64,000 nt of DNA from UBA8079 sp965205535. Its GTDB lineage: Bacteria > Pseudomonadota > Alphaproteobacteria > UBA6615. Position 1 is the first letter of the stretch. Each line of letters opens with the position of its first letter. The notes under the pieces were generated by a model. It made no database searches. It saw nothing but the letters and a program-made list of their open reading frames with translations, and was not told the origin of the DNA. The position numbers and the translations under genes are program-made. The stretch is from positions 2,232,001 to 2,296,000 of the forward strand of contig CBDBHH010000005.1 in NCBI GenBank assembly GCA_965205535.1, in the 5' to 3' direction. Positions 1 to 9,695 of this stretch are shown here, one piece after another.

Positions 1-15
1 TCAGTGGAAATCGAA

Positions 16-1156
16 ATGCGCGCAGAAATCAGTCATCTGGTCGAGGGTATTAACTCGTCTTTGAACCTCATGCGGAGGCATCTTTGACTGGGACAATGCA
101 CTCTCGCGCCTCGAGGAACTGAACACCGAAGCTGAAGATCCGGGGTTGTGGGACGACCAGGAGCGGGCGCAAAAAATTCTGCGCGACCGCACCAGATTAG
201 AAAAATCCATCGAGGAAGTGCGCGGTCTTGAGCAGGAGCTCGACGACGCGACGACACTTATTGAGCTCGGTGAGGCCGAAGGCGACGGCGATGTTGTGGC
301 CGAGGGGGAAACGGTTATCGAGGCGCTGCAGCGGCGTGCAGAAAAACTCGAGCTTGAGAGTCTCCTGTCCGGTGAGGCCGATGGCAACGATTGCTATATG
401 GAGATCAACGCAGGTGCCGGTGGGACCGAGTCCCAGGACTGGGCCGAAATGCTTGCGCGCATGTATCTGCGCTGGGCCGAGGCGCATGACTACAAGGTCG
501 AGTGGATTGAAGAGAGCGCCGGTGAAGAGGCCGGTCTGAAATCCGCGACGTTTCGGATCGTCGGGCCCAACGCCTATGGCTGGCTGAAGACCGAATCCGG
601 GGTGCACCGCCTGGTGCGCATTTCACCCTTCGACAGTCAGTCACGACGGCATACGAGTTTTGCTTCGGCCTGGGTCTATCCCGTGATTGATGACGCGATC
701 GAGATCGAGATCGAAGACAAGGATTTGCGTGTCGATACCTATCGTGCGTCAGGTGCTGGCGGCCAGCATGTGAACAAGACCGACAGCGCGGTTCGGCTCA
801 CACATCTGCCCACGGGCATCGTGGTGCAGTGTCAGAATGACCGCTCGCAGCACCGAAATCGTGCGCAAGCGATGGCGATGATGCGCGCGCGTTTGTATGA
901 GCATGAAATGCAAAAACGCGAGGAAGAGGTGCAGGCGGAGCAAGACACGAAGACGGATATCGGCTGGGGTCACCAGATTAGGTCCTATGTGCTGCACCCG
1001 TATCAGATGGTGAAGGACCTGCGGACCAACGTGGAATCCGGCAATGCCCAGGCGGTGCTCGACGGTGACATCGACAAGTATCTGGAGGCCTCGCTGGCGG
1101 CCCAGCTTGGCAAGGGTGGTGCCGAGGGCGACGGCGACGAAGCCGCCGGGAGCTAG
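16..1156 (+). CDS. prfB: Peptide chain release factor 2 (programmed +1 frameshift)
   Basis: RF2 reads UGA and UAA stop codons and triggers peptide release on the ribosome. The first 23 codons (from ATG at 16) end in CTT TGA, and translation must move +1 so that GAC at 86 is read next; the joined product is about 379 residues, near the usual RF2 length. After the shift I see the RF2 stop-recognition tripeptide SPF (within VRISPFDSQ) and the catalytic GGQ loop (SGAGGQHVNK, near residue 247). An upstream in-frame GTG at 4 is possible and the true start could lie before the window, but the ATG gives the N-terminus expected of the family (MRAEI). The gene ends convergently, overlapping the stop of the leftward transporter pseudogene by three bases. 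Family assignment is secure; only the start is open. Confidence 0.96.
73..88 (+). promoter_or_regulatory. prfB autoregulatory +1 frameshift signal
   Basis: The string CGGAGGCATCTTTGAC matches the classical RF2 recoding site: a Shine-Dalgarno-like GGAGG three bases before CTT, then TGA followed by C. When RF2 is scarce the ribosome pauses at TGA and slips from CTT to TTT, so RF2 controls its own synthesis. That mechanism is established for E. coli; here only the sequence is seen. Confidence 0.95.
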
Positions 1157-2106
1157 CCCGGATTTTTATCAACGCGACGGGTCGACAGGAAAATTCCGGG
1201 CAGGATTAGCGCTGCGCCGGCGAAGTGGTACGGCTCCAGGGTTTCGCCCAGCAATATCCATCCAAACAAGGCGGCATAGCTCGGGGCGAGATACAGGATA
1301 AGCCCCGTCGATCCCGCGCCTAGTGAACGCTGTATGCGTGCGTAACCCAGATAGGCCCCCAATCCGGGAACGATGGCGACCGTCAGGACCGCGGCAATCG
1401 TTTCGACGTTCATCGTCGGCATGGCCCCCTGGACGGACTCCGCGATATAGAACGGGAGCAATGCCACGGCACCAAACAGCATGGTAGCGGAGAACCGGAC
1501 ACGATTTGGCAATGTTCCCGGTCGATGGCGAAGCATGACGGAATAGGTTGCCCAGGCCAGCGCCGAACATACGATCCACATGTCGCCCGGGACAAAGGTG
1601 AGAGAGCGCAGTGCGCCGATGTCTCCGCGAAACACGATAATCAACACGCCGAACAGCGAGATGAAGATGCCCGCGGCCTTCGCCCGGCCCATCGGTTCGC
1701 CGTAAATTAGCGTCGACGCGCCGGCGATGATGATGGGTGCGGTCCCGAAGATCAGGCCGATATTCGTCGCGCTCGTTGTGTCCGCGCCGATGTAGACGAA
1801 GGCACCGCATATGCCCATGCCGAGAATGCCGAGCACGAGAAGATCCCGTCATTCCGCGAGAATCGCGGCGCGGTGTCGCCAAAGGTCGGGGCCGACGATC
1901 GGCAAAAATATTAGGAATGCGAGCATCCACCGCCAGTAGGCGAGCGCGAATGGCGGAACGGTATCGTTTACCGCGCGCGCGACAATAACGTTTGTTGTGA
2001 ACAGGGCAGGCACGATGAACAGCAAAATCATCGCCAGCGATCGCTCGCGCTGCAAAGCCACATTGCGGGCTTCGCTTGTGGCGGTTTCCATGCCGGGTGC
2101 GCTCAT
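1153..2106 (-). pseudogene. EamA/DMT-family transporter interrupted by an in-frame TGA
   Basis: The two halves lie in one frame and together form a ten-helix drug/metabolite transporter of the EamA family. The first half (85 residues from ATG at 2106) ends at TGA (1849-1851), and the second continues without frame change for over 225 residues to the stop at 1153. At the stop the intact DMT protein at 26964-27887 has a tryptophan (its RQHWKLFL aligns with LAE-stop-RDLLVL), so one TGG to TGA change explains the break. The start overlaps the DUF455 stop by ATGA, so it was the last gene of the glnE operon. It may be a real pseudogene, a sequencing error, or rarely read-through; an internal start would yield only a C-terminal fragment. 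Substrate unknown. Confidence 0.8.
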
Positions 2107-2942
2107 TTCTCGGACATCGTGAGATACCAGTCCTGGGGCACGCCGGCGGCGTCCCTGGCATCGATGTTGAAGGGAGGTTTCAGGTCGCCGCGGAAATGTT
2201 GTTGGACGAGGTCACGCCAGTGGGTCGCAGCCGGCAGGCCGAGATGTGCGCATTCGAATTCGAACCAGCGGTGGCCGATTTCGACATGACCGATCTCGTC
2301 GCGATAAATGATTTCCAACAATGCGGCGGTTTCTTCATCGTCTACCGCGCGGAGCTTCGTGATCATAACGGGAGTCACATCGAGACCGCGGGCTTCCAGA
2401 ACGAGAGGGACGACCGCCAGCCGCGCTGCCAGGTCATGGCTTGTCTCTATCGCGGAATCCCAAAGTCCGTCATGGGCTGGAAGGTCGCCATATGCGGCGT
2501 CAAAATCTGCCAACCGGTCGGCGAGCATGCCAAAATGTTTGGCCTCCTCATCCGCGACCAGAACCCAGTCGTCAAAGAATTCTCTCGGCAGATCGCGATC
2601 ACTAAATCGCGCGATGATGTCCCATGCGAGGTCGACTGCATTCAGTTCGATATGGGCGAGCGCATGAAGTTGTGCAATTCGGCCCGCGGTGCCGCGATTG
2701 ATCTTTCGCCGCGGGACATCGGCAGGTTGCAGCATGGGCGGCCTGGCCGGACGTTGAGGGCGATTGGGCGACCGCGTTTGGCCGATCAGTTTGATCCGGC
2801 CGTTGCGCCACTGCGCTGCGAAATCGGCCGTCGCGGCACATTTCGCATCTGCGTCTGCCGTGCCCAACACGGTGTTGGCGCCTTCGACGAGAGATCTGGC
2901 AGTGTGAACGGCCTGGGTCACCATGGGGGTGATGCCGGTCAA
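2103..2942 (-). CDS. DUF455 ferritin-like protein
   Basis: A 279-residue protein of the DUF455 family, whose C-terminal two thirds are predicted to adopt a ferritin-like four-helix fold. Candidate metal ligands are in AHIELNAVDLA, ADEEAKHFGML and RDEIGHVEIGH, the spaced E and ExxH pattern of di-iron proteins. No enzymatic reaction is established for the family, so I do not name one. Its start overlaps the bcp stop by four bases (ATGA) and its stop overlaps the start of the transporter pseudogene in the same way, so the genes are translationally coupled. The neighbouring peroxiredoxin makes an oxidative-stress or iron-related role conceivable, but that is inference. Confidence 0.82.
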   Translation of the reverse strand: MTGITPMVTQAVHTARSLVEGANTVLGTADADAKCAATADFAAQWRNGRIKLIGQTRSPNRPQRPARPPMLQPADVPRRKINRGTAGRIAQLHALAHIELNAVDLAWDIIARFSDRDLPREFFDDWVLVADEEAKHFGMLADRLADFDAAYGDLPAHDGLWDSAIETSHDLAARLAVVPLVLEARGLDVTPVMITKLRAVDDEETAALLEIIYRDEIGHVEIGHRWFEFECAHLGLPAATHWRDLVQQHFRGDLKPPFNIDARDAAGVPQDWYLTMSEK

Positions 2943-3403
2943 AGTGCTTTCACGGCCTCAAGCACATCTTCGGCGTGGCCTTTGACCTTTACCTTGCGCC
3001 AGATCTTCCGCACCACGCCCTTGGCGTCGATCAGAAATGTCGCGCGTTCGATGCCCATGAACTTGCGTCCGTACATGTTCTTCTCGACCCAAACCCCGTA
3101 ACGCTCACATACGTCTCCGTCCTCGTCGCTTGCGAGTGAAAACGCGAGGTCATGCTTGGCCTTGAAGTTGTCGTGCCGCTTCACGCTGTCTTTTGAGACA
3201 CCAATGATCTCGGCATCGATTTTCGAAAAGTCAGGAGTCAGATCGCGGAAATCGCAAGCTTCGGTGGTGCAGCCGGGGGTCGAATCCTTCGGGTAAAAAT
3301 AGACGACGACCGGCCGGCCCTTGAAATCCTTTAGGGCGACGTTCCCGCCGCCGTCCGTCGGCATCGAAAATGCCGGCGCCTTGCTGCCTTCCTTCATACT
3401 CAT
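2939..3403 (-). CDS. bcp: Thioredoxin-dependent thiol peroxidase (Bcp/PrxQ)
   Basis: A 154-residue peroxiredoxin that reduces hydrogen peroxide and organic hydroperoxides in the cytosol using thioredoxin. The peroxidatic cysteine sits in TPGCTTEAC, with the resolving cysteine five residues later, the spacing of the BCP/PrxQ class. Length and the conserved VVYFYPKDSTPGCT segment are normal. It overlaps the glnE stop by ATGA upstream and the DUF455 start by ATGA downstream, so it should be expressed with glnE. The glnE-bcp adjacency recurs in alphaproteobacteria. Confidence 0.95.
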   Translation of the reverse strand: MSMKEGSKAPAFSMPTDGGGNVALKDFKGRPVVVYFYPKDSTPGCTTEACDFRDLTPDFSKIDAEIIGVSKDSVKRHDNFKAKHDLAFSLASDEDGDVCERYGVWVEKNMYGRKFMGIERATFLIDAKGVVRKIWRKVKVKGHAEDVLEAVKAL

Positions 3404-6400
3404 TTTTCGGTCTCTCCATTGGGTTGGCTGTCCCGCGAAGCCGTCACGGCGCTCGCAGGTTCAGCGACGATTGTATTGAAGTGGACATATGTCCGTTCCG
3501 CCGTTTCGAGGACCAGCGCGTTGAGCGTCTCGTAGTTCTCGACGCCGGCGGCATCCGCCAGTTTCTGCTGTAGAGGGCGGGGGAAGCGTTCCGGGTCATG
3601 GCTTCCCTCCAGGGTTAGTCGCAGCAAGCCCTGCAGTCGCCGCCACAGACATGTCGCCTCGATCAGATCTTCGGCAATTCCGGTTTCGAGATATCCCGCG
3701 TCACGCAGTTTTGCGAACGCCGCCGATGTGCCCGTGTCGAGAATTTCCGGATTGTCATGGGCGTGACGGAGTTGGAGATACTGGGCAATGAATTCACAAT
3801 CCACCAGGCCGCCGCGCACATGCTTCACACTCCATGGGTTGTCGGTGCCATTTTCTTTCGCCATTCGTTCACGCATCTCCGCCACGGCGATAAGCAGGTC
3901 GTCGGCGGGACGTTCGGTCGAGAGCGCAGTTCGCAGTTCGGCATCAATCCGGGCTGTGAATCCGGGATCGCCGCAAACGACGTGGGCACGGGTCAGCGCC
4001 AGATGTTCCCATGTCCAGGCGCTTTCACGCTGATAGGCGGAGAAGCTTTCGAGGCTGACCGATAGCGGCCCGGCATTGCCCGACGGCCGCAGACGCATAT
4101 CGACTTCGAACAATCGCCCTTCGCCTGTCAGCGCGGTCATGGCGTTGACGAGCCGCTGTCCGAGGCGTTGATAGTAATGAGAGATGGACAGGGGTTTTTT
4201 CCCGTCGGACATGATCGTTTCGTCGCTGTTGAGCGCGGGGCTGTCGTAAAGGAAAACCAGATCGAGGTCTGATGTGGCCGAGAGCTCCCGGCCGCCCAAT
4301 TTGCCAAGGGCCAGAACGGCGAAACCGCTGCCGGGGCAATGCCCATGCTGTTGTGTGAATTCATTGAGGATCGGCGGCAGCAATCCCCGGATGGCCGTGT
4401 CGGCAATATCCGAGAAGGCGCGGTCGGCGCGATCAATGTCGATCTTGTTTCGCAGTATCTGGACGCCAACCTGAAACTTTGCGTCATTGACCCAGCGGCG
4501 TGCGATGTCGTGAACATCCTGCATGTCGTTCGCCTGGGTCATCCGTTCGGAAAGGTCCGAGGTCATCGCAGATGCGTCTGGCAGACTGTCGAAGAAGTCG
4601 GTGGCAAGGACGCCGTCAAGGAGCAACGGGTTGCGACCGAGCCACTCGGCCATACGGGGCGCGCCGCCGGTAATCTCGGCGACAAGGTCCAACAATGACG
4701 GATTGGCCTGAAACAGGGAGAAGAGCTGAACACCGGCGGGCAAGCCGGCGATCAATTCGTCGAAACGTCGAAACGCGATGTCCGGGTTTGCCGTGCTCGA
4801 CAAGGCTGCGAGGATGGCCGGCATCAACTCGGTCAGGATTTCGCGTGAACGTTTGCTACGGGTCGCGCGATGGCGCCCGTGATGCCAGGCACGGATCGCA
4901 GTCGAAATGGATTCGGGGTCGGAAAATCCCATCTCGCGCAGTGTCGCGAGTGTATCGGGATGATCGTCCGCGCCAGTAAAGACGAGGGTGCCGCCGCCGC
5001 CCAGTGGCTCGGATTCCTCGAACAATTCTGCATAGTGGCTCTCAACCGTACGCAGGGTGCGCATCAGTTCCACCTCGAAGCTGTCACGGTCTTCGTAGCC
5101 CATGAATGCCGCTACGGCCTCCAGGCCTTCTTCGGTGTCGGGCAGGCTGTGGGTTTGCTGATCGTCGACCATTTGCAGGCGATGTTCGAGACGGCGCAGA
5201 TATCGGTAGGATCCGATCATGTCCTTTGCGACGTCGGGTTCGACGCGCCCTGCTGCAACGAGAGCCTCGATGGCGGTGACCGTGAAAGGTGATCGCAGGT
5301 CAGGGTCGCGGCCACCCCAGATAAGCTGTTGGGTTTGCGTGAAGAACTCGACTTCACGAATGCCGCCGCGGCCCAGCTTGACGTTATGTCCGGCGATGGC
5401 GACCGTGCTCCCGCCCTTGTGGGCATGGATTTGCCGTTTGATCGACTGAATGTCCTCGATGGCGGCGAAATCCAGGTGCCGGCGCCAGACGAAGGGCTGC
5501 AGGCTTTCCAGAAACCGTTGTCCCGCAGCGATGTCGCCTGCTACGGGACGCGCCTTGATCATGGCCGCGCGTTCCCAGTTTTGCCCGAGACTTTCGTAAT
5601 AGGTTTCGGCAGCGATGGTGGAGAGTGCGACCGGGGTGGCGCCCGGGTCCGGGCGCAATCGCAGGTCTGTGCGAAAGACGTAGCCTTCACCGGTTCGTTC
5701 ATCCATCAACTTGACGAGCTCGCGCGTCATGCGCGTCAAATGTTGTTGCATTTTGTCGGCATCGACCGCAGGCACGACGTCATGGTCGTACAGCACGATC
5801 AAATCAATATCGCTGGAGTAGTTGAGCTCGAATGCGCCCAGCTTCCCCATGCCGAGCACGATATATCCGGAATCCGTTTCAGGAGAATCCGGATGCGGCA
5901 ACTGTATCCGCCCACGTTCATGTTCTGTCGTCAGCAAGTGGCGGATCGCAGCCGACAGGGCGGCGCCGCAAAACTGGCTCAGGCGTTCTGTGACGCTGGC
6001 CAATGGCCAGATCCCCGAAAGGTCGGCCAAAGCCGTCAGAAGGGCGACGCGCCGCTTTGCACGCCGCAAGATAATGCCGGTATCGGCAAGGCTTGCAGCC
6101 GGGTCGAGGGCGGCGAGATCCTGCAGCACATTGTCGAACGCGTGATCGAAGCCCCCATTGAAAATCGTTGGAACAAACGCGATATCGCGAATGAGGCATT
6201 GTCCGAGGAAACTGCTGTTGCCGAAAACACCTTCGAGCAAGGCACTCATGGCGGGGTCTTCTGCCAGTTCCGAAACAATTGCCACGACGGCGGGGTCATC
6301 GGACTGGGTCGCCGCGTCGCGGAAACGCTCCAGCCCTCGCGCCACCTTTTCGGTATCCGAGGGGCGGGGCAACTGGTCAGAATATGGCGAGAATGCAAAG

Positions 6401-6405
6401 CTCAT
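3400..6405 (-). CDS. glnE: Bifunctional glutamine synthetase adenylyltransferase/deadenylylase
   Basis: A 1001-residue enzyme that adds AMP to glutamine synthetase when nitrogen is plentiful and removes it when nitrogen is short, under control of PII proteins. Two nucleotidyltransferase domains are visible by their catalytic carboxylate motifs: NYSSDIDLIVLYD near residue 198 (adenylyl-removing half) and SATSDLDLVFLYD near residue 712 (adenylylating half). Length is typical. It heads a leftward chain of four genes joined by 4-base overlaps and diverges from the AsmA-like gene across only 32 bp, so the two promoters must overlap each other or the coding ends. Confidence 0.96.
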   Translation of the reverse strand: MSFAFSPYSDQLPRPSDTEKVARGLERFRDAATQSDDPAVVAIVSELAEDPAMSALLEGVFGNSSFLGQCLIRDIAFVPTIFNGGFDHAFDNVLQDLAALDPAASLADTGIILRRAKRRVALLTALADLSGIWPLASVTERLSQFCGAALSAAIRHLLTTEHERGRIQLPHPDSPETDSGYIVLGMGKLGAFELNYSSDIDLIVLYDHDVVPAVDADKMQQHLTRMTRELVKLMDERTGEGYVFRTDLRLRPDPGATPVALSTIAAETYYESLGQNWERAAMIKARPVAGDIAAGQRFLESLQPFVWRRHLDFAAIEDIQSIKRQIHAHKGGSTVAIAGHNVKLGRGGIREVEFFTQTQQLIWGGRDPDLRSPFTVTAIEALVAAGRVEPDVAKDMIGSYRYLRRLEHRLQMVDDQQTHSLPDTEEGLEAVAAFMGYEDRDSFEVELMRTLRTVESHYAELFEESEPLGGGGTLVFTGADDHPDTLATLREMGFSDPESISTAIRAWHHGRHRATRSKRSREILTELMPAILAALSSTANPDIAFRRFDELIAGLPAGVQLFSLFQANPSLLDLVAEITGGAPRMAEWLGRNPLLLDGVLATDFFDSLPDASAMTSDLSERMTQANDMQDVHDIARRWVNDAKFQVGVQILRNKIDIDRADRAFSDIADTAIRGLLPPILNEFTQQHGHCPGSGFAVLALGKLGGRELSATSDLDLVFLYDSPALNSDETIMSDGKKPLSISHYYQRLGQRLVNAMTALTGEGRLFEVDMRLRPSGNAGPLSVSLESFSAYQRESAWTWEHLALTRAHVVCGDPGFTARIDAELRTALSTERPADDLLIAVAEMRERMAKENGTDNPWSVKHVRGGLVDCEFIAQYLQLRHAHDNPEILDTGTSAAFAKLRDAGYLETGIAEDLIEATCLWRRLQGLLRLTLEGSHDPERFPRPLQQKLADAAGVENYETLNALVLETAERTYVHFNTIVAEPASAVTASRDSQPNGETEK

Positions 6406-6437
6406 GAGGGCCGCTTGATTTTAGCGCAGACTGCTGT

Positions 6438-9400
6438 ATGGCGTGGGGGACGGTCAAGCGCTCTGGCTCGGCCGCGTCGGGCTTTACGAAAGGGCCTCCA
6501 TTGATCGTCCGAAGCTCTCGATGGTTGCTGTTGTTTTTCGCCGCCGCCCTGGTCGGGTTGGCGCTGATCTTCGGTGTCCTGGTATGGCAACTCAGCCGGG
6601 GGCCTATCAGTCTCAGCTTTCTGACGCCGCTCATTGAGCGCGCACTGGATACCGGTCGCGGCAATGCGCGTATTCGGCTGCACGACACCATTCTGACCTG
6701 GGCAGCAGACGAGCGGGAGCTGGATATTCGCGCCGTCGGCCTCCAGTTCGTTGATTCCGGCGACAGCGTGCGCGCAACCATTCCGGAAATGTCAGTCAAG
6801 TTCAGCGGGCGGGCGCTCTTGCGCGGCCTGGTGGCACCGACCAGCCTCGAGTTGTTCGGACCGCGGGTGCGCGTGGTTCGCGAGGCGAATGGCCAGATCA
6901 GCATGGATATCGGAAACAACCCTCAGGCCGATGGCAGTGCCGCGACATCTCCCGGGTTGATCGAGGAACTCCTGCAAACACCCGATCCCAATCTGGCGAG
7001 CGGTTATCTCACGCGCGTTGCCGTGCGCAGCGCGCTGATCGAATTCGACGACTTTAAGCGCGGCATGCGTATGAGTATGCCACGGGCGAACATCGCACTC
7101 TTGCGTGACGCCGAAGGTATCAGCGCCGAGGGGTCGGTGGTGATTGGAGAGTCGGACAAGGCTGTTCGTGCGGATCTGTCGGGAATTTACCGAGCAGAAT
7201 CCGGTGCGACCGAACTTGGCCTGGTGTTCAGTGACGTGTCGCCTGCCACGTTGGCGAAATTTGCGTCGGAACTGGAGCCCCTTGCAAAGCTTGAGGCCCA
7301 ACTTGAGGGGACGCTGACATTGTCTCTGGATGCCGAACTGGAACCCTCGGGCATGAGTTTTGATGTGCGCGCCGGTGCAGGGCGGGTCCATCTCGACACG
7401 TTGTTCGACGCGCCGGTTGATTTCGATTCCGGAAATTTGCGCGTGCGTTCGGAACGCGGCCTGGAGGCCTTCGTACTTGAGAATGCGACCCTCGAACTGG
7501 GCTCGACGACAGTATTGTTGAACGGCAATGCGCGTCATGTTCTCGATCAGTGGAACCTCGGTATCATTGCCGAAGTACGGAACCTGCCGGTCAACTCAAT
7601 CGAAACCTACTGGCCCCAGGATGTGGAGCCTTCCGCACGCACCTGGATCACGGAGAATTTGAGAGACGGACATGTCGACAGCGCGGTGTTGCGCGCGCGC
7701 GCAAGTGTTCCGGAAGCGGATCCGGCGAGCGTCGATATTCTGGACTTCGATGGCGAAATACGCTTTCGCGAGACGGCGGTGCATTACCTGCGGCCGTTGC
7801 CACCCGTCCGCGAAGTGTTTGGCGTGGCCCGGTTTGACGCGCGAAACTTCGATATCGACCTCGGCGGCGGGACATTGGGCGATCTCGTGGCGGAATCCGG
7901 CAGGGTCGAAATTCTGGGGCTCGATGGCCCGCCGCGCGGCGAAAGCATCAAAATCGAGGTGACAATCTCCGGGCCCGTGCGTGACGCATTCCAAATCCTG
8001 GACAGCGAGCCGCTTGGATTTATCTCCGGTTTTGGCCTCGACCCCGCGCGCACCAGCGGCAGTCACAGGACAAATGCGGTTTTTGCTTTTCCGCTGCTCG
8101 ACGACGTCCTGATCGATCAGATCGCCGTCGCGACGGCCTCGCGGATGGTGGAGTTCGGTGCCGAGGATGCGGTGTTCGGGTTGCCGGTCCGCGAAGGTGA
8201 TCTGGCGTTGAACGTGAATCGAGATGGCATGGAAGTCAGTGGTACCGCCGCGATCGGCAGTGTGTCGGTCGGCCTGACCTGGAGTGAGCGTTTCGAAGAA
8301 GATGACGCCGTGCGCACCCGCTACAAGGTGCGAACCAATCTGGATGATGATGCCCGCGTCGAATTGGGCCTGGACGGAATACCATTCGTGTCCGGCCCGG
8401 CGGGGCTCGGATTGACGTATGCGATCGGCTGGGACGGTGCCGCGGTCGGGGCGGCCGAAATCGACCTCACCGATGTGACGGTGGACCTGGACCCGTTCGG
8501 GTGGACCAAGATGCCTGGCGAAGAGGGCCGGGCGTTTGTTCGTTTCCTGGTGCAGGATGAAGTGCTGACGTCGATGCCCGAGCTTTCGGTGCGCGCGGGT
8601 GATCTGGAAATTGACGGTGCGGGTTTGTTCCGGTCCGGCGATGACGGACCCGAATTGCAACGCCTGACGCTCGAACGCCTGGTCTTCGGCGAGACCGATG
8701 CCTTTGTGAATATCGAACTGCCCGAAGGTGTTCCCCAGATCATTTCGGTGGGCGGATCTTCGCTGGACTTGCGTCCGGTTATGGAAAGCTTGTTCGAGGA
8801 GTCTGAAGAAACCGACGACGAAGACTCATCGATGCAGATCGTGATCAGCGAACAGTCGCCGGTCGCCGAGATTCGCCTCGGAGAAGAAACAAGTTTGCTG
8901 GGCGCCTACGGCACCTTCCTCAATGATGGCACCGACTGGGTTGATGCGGAGCTGCGCGGCCGGCTGTCGAATGGCGGGCGTGTGTTCCTTCGGGTGGAGC
9001 CCGACGGAAACGCGCGGAAGCTTAACTTTGAATCTGATGATGCTGGCGGCGTGCTGCGTGCACTGGACTGGATCGATACGATCCGCGGTGGCGAGATGCG
9101 CGTCCAGGGACAGATGTCCGGTTCGGGGGCCGATGAGGTGATTGCGGGTCAGCTGGACATGCAGAACTTTGTCCTGACAGAGGGCCCGGTTGGTGCCCAA
9201 ATTCTGGCACTCACATCCTTTTCGGGTATCGCAGACGTTCTTGGCGGCAAGGGGCTTACCTTCCGCCGTCTCGAAGTGCCGTTTACGTTGACGGACAAGG
9301 ACATCACCATCCGGGAAGGAAAGGCACGTGGTGCGGATATTGGCATCCTGGCAAGCGGCCGGATCGATCGGGATACTGACCAGCTGGAGATGACGGGCGA

Positions 9401-9662
9401 GATTGCGCCGGCCTACACATTGAATTCCCTGCTCGCGAATATTCCGCTGATTGGCACCGTGTTGTCCGGTGGGGCGGACGGTATCTTCGCCGCGACTTTC
9501 AACGTCAGCGGGTCCATCGATGACCCCGACGTGTCGGTGAATCCGCTGTCGGTGCTGACCCCCGGGATTGTACGTCGTTTGCTCACGGGCTTTGGCAGCG
9601 AGGACGGTCCCGGTGCGGACAACAAGGAAGAACTGGCGCCGTCCACCGATGAGGGCGGCTGA
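6438..9662 (+). CDS. AsmA/YhdP-like envelope protein (DUF3971)
   Basis: A 1074-residue protein with a single transmembrane anchor near residues 28-50 (WLLLFFAAALVGLALIFGV) followed by a long periplasmic region rich in short beta strands, as in the AsmA-like family of bridge proteins. The N-terminal part resembles DUF3971 and the C-terminal third (LTSFSGIADVLGGKGLTF and on) resembles the AsmA-like C-terminal domain of YhdP. Such proteins are linked to phospholipid transport between inner and outer membranes. The last 20 residues are acidic and probably disordered. The ATG at 6438 was chosen, but TTG at 6501, just before the membrane segment, is also possible and would leave more room for the divergent promoters. 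Confidence 0.85.
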   Translation: MAWGTVKRSGSAASGFTKGPPLIVRSSRWLLLFFAAALVGLALIFGVLVWQLSRGPISLSFLTPLIERALDTGRGNARIRLHDTILTWAADERELDIRAVGLQFVDSGDSVRATIPEMSVKFSGRALLRGLVAPTSLELFGPRVRVVREANGQISMDIGNNPQADGSAATSPGLIEELLQTPDPNLASGYLTRVAVRSALIEFDDFKRGMRMSMPRANIALLRDAEGISAEGSVVIGESDKAVRADLSGIYRAESGATELGLVFSDVSPATLAKFASELEPLAKLEAQLEGTLTLSLDAELEPSGMSFDVRAGAGRVHLDTLFDAPVDFDSGNLRVRSERGLEAFVLENATLELGSTTVLLNGNARHVLDQWNLGIIAEVRNLPVNSIETYWPQDVEPSARTWITENLRDGHVDSAVLRARASVPEADPASVDILDFDGEIRFRETAVHYLRPLPPVREVFGVARFDARNFDIDLGGGTLGDLVAESGRVEILGLDGPPRGESIKIEVTISGPVRDAFQILDSEPLGFISGFGLDPARTSGSHRTNAVFAFPLLDDVLIDQIAVATASRMVEFGAEDAVFGLPVREGDLALNVNRDGMEVSGTAAIGSVSVGLTWSERFEEDDAVRTRYKVRTNLDDDARVELGLDGIPFVSGPAGLGLTYAIGWDGAAVGAAEIDLTDVTVDLDPFGWTKMPGEEGRAFVRFLVQDEVLTSMPELSVRAGDLEIDGAGLFRSGDDGPELQRLTLERLVFGETDAFVNIELPEGVPQIISVGGSSLDLRPVMESLFEESEETDDEDSSMQIVISEQSPVAEIRLGEETSLLGAYGTFLNDGTDWVDAELRGRLSNGGRVFLRVEPDGNARKLNFESDDAGGVLRALDWIDTIRGGEMRVQGQMSGSGADEVIAGQLDMQNFVLTEGPVGAQILALTSFSGIADVLGGKGLTFRRLEVPFTLTDKDITIREGKARGADIGILASGRIDRDTDQLEMTGEIAPAYTLNSLLANIPLIGTVLSGGADGIFAATFNVSGSIDDPDVSVNPLSVLTPGIVRRLLTGFGSEDGPGADNKEELAPSTDEGG

Positions 9663-9672
9663 CCGCAGCGCG

Positions 9673-9695
9673 CGCCCGGCGATCTAGACCGGGCG
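9673..9695. terminator. Possible bidirectional hairpin between convergent genes
   Basis: A perfect 7-bp stem (CGCCCGG at 9673-9679 with CCGGGCG at 9689-9695, 9-base loop) spans the 3' end of tyrS just after the AsmA-like gene. There is no T run on either strand, so it could be a weak terminator or simply a stable mRNA end. Confidence 0.35.

Noticed and set aside
1169..2161. 330-codon minus-strand frame across the interrupted EamA gene
   Set aside because: Arg-rich and without hydrophobic pattern. It is tempting because it spans the TGA, but the true frame is the one with EamA helices.
2076..3101. 341-codon plus-strand frame opposite the DUF455 and bcp genes
   Set aside because: Antisense to two genes that have strong motifs and coupled overlaps.
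5329..6504. 391-codon open frame opposite the 5' end of glnE
   Set aside because: Antisense shadow of the conserved glnE nucleotidyltransferase region; no recognisable domain.
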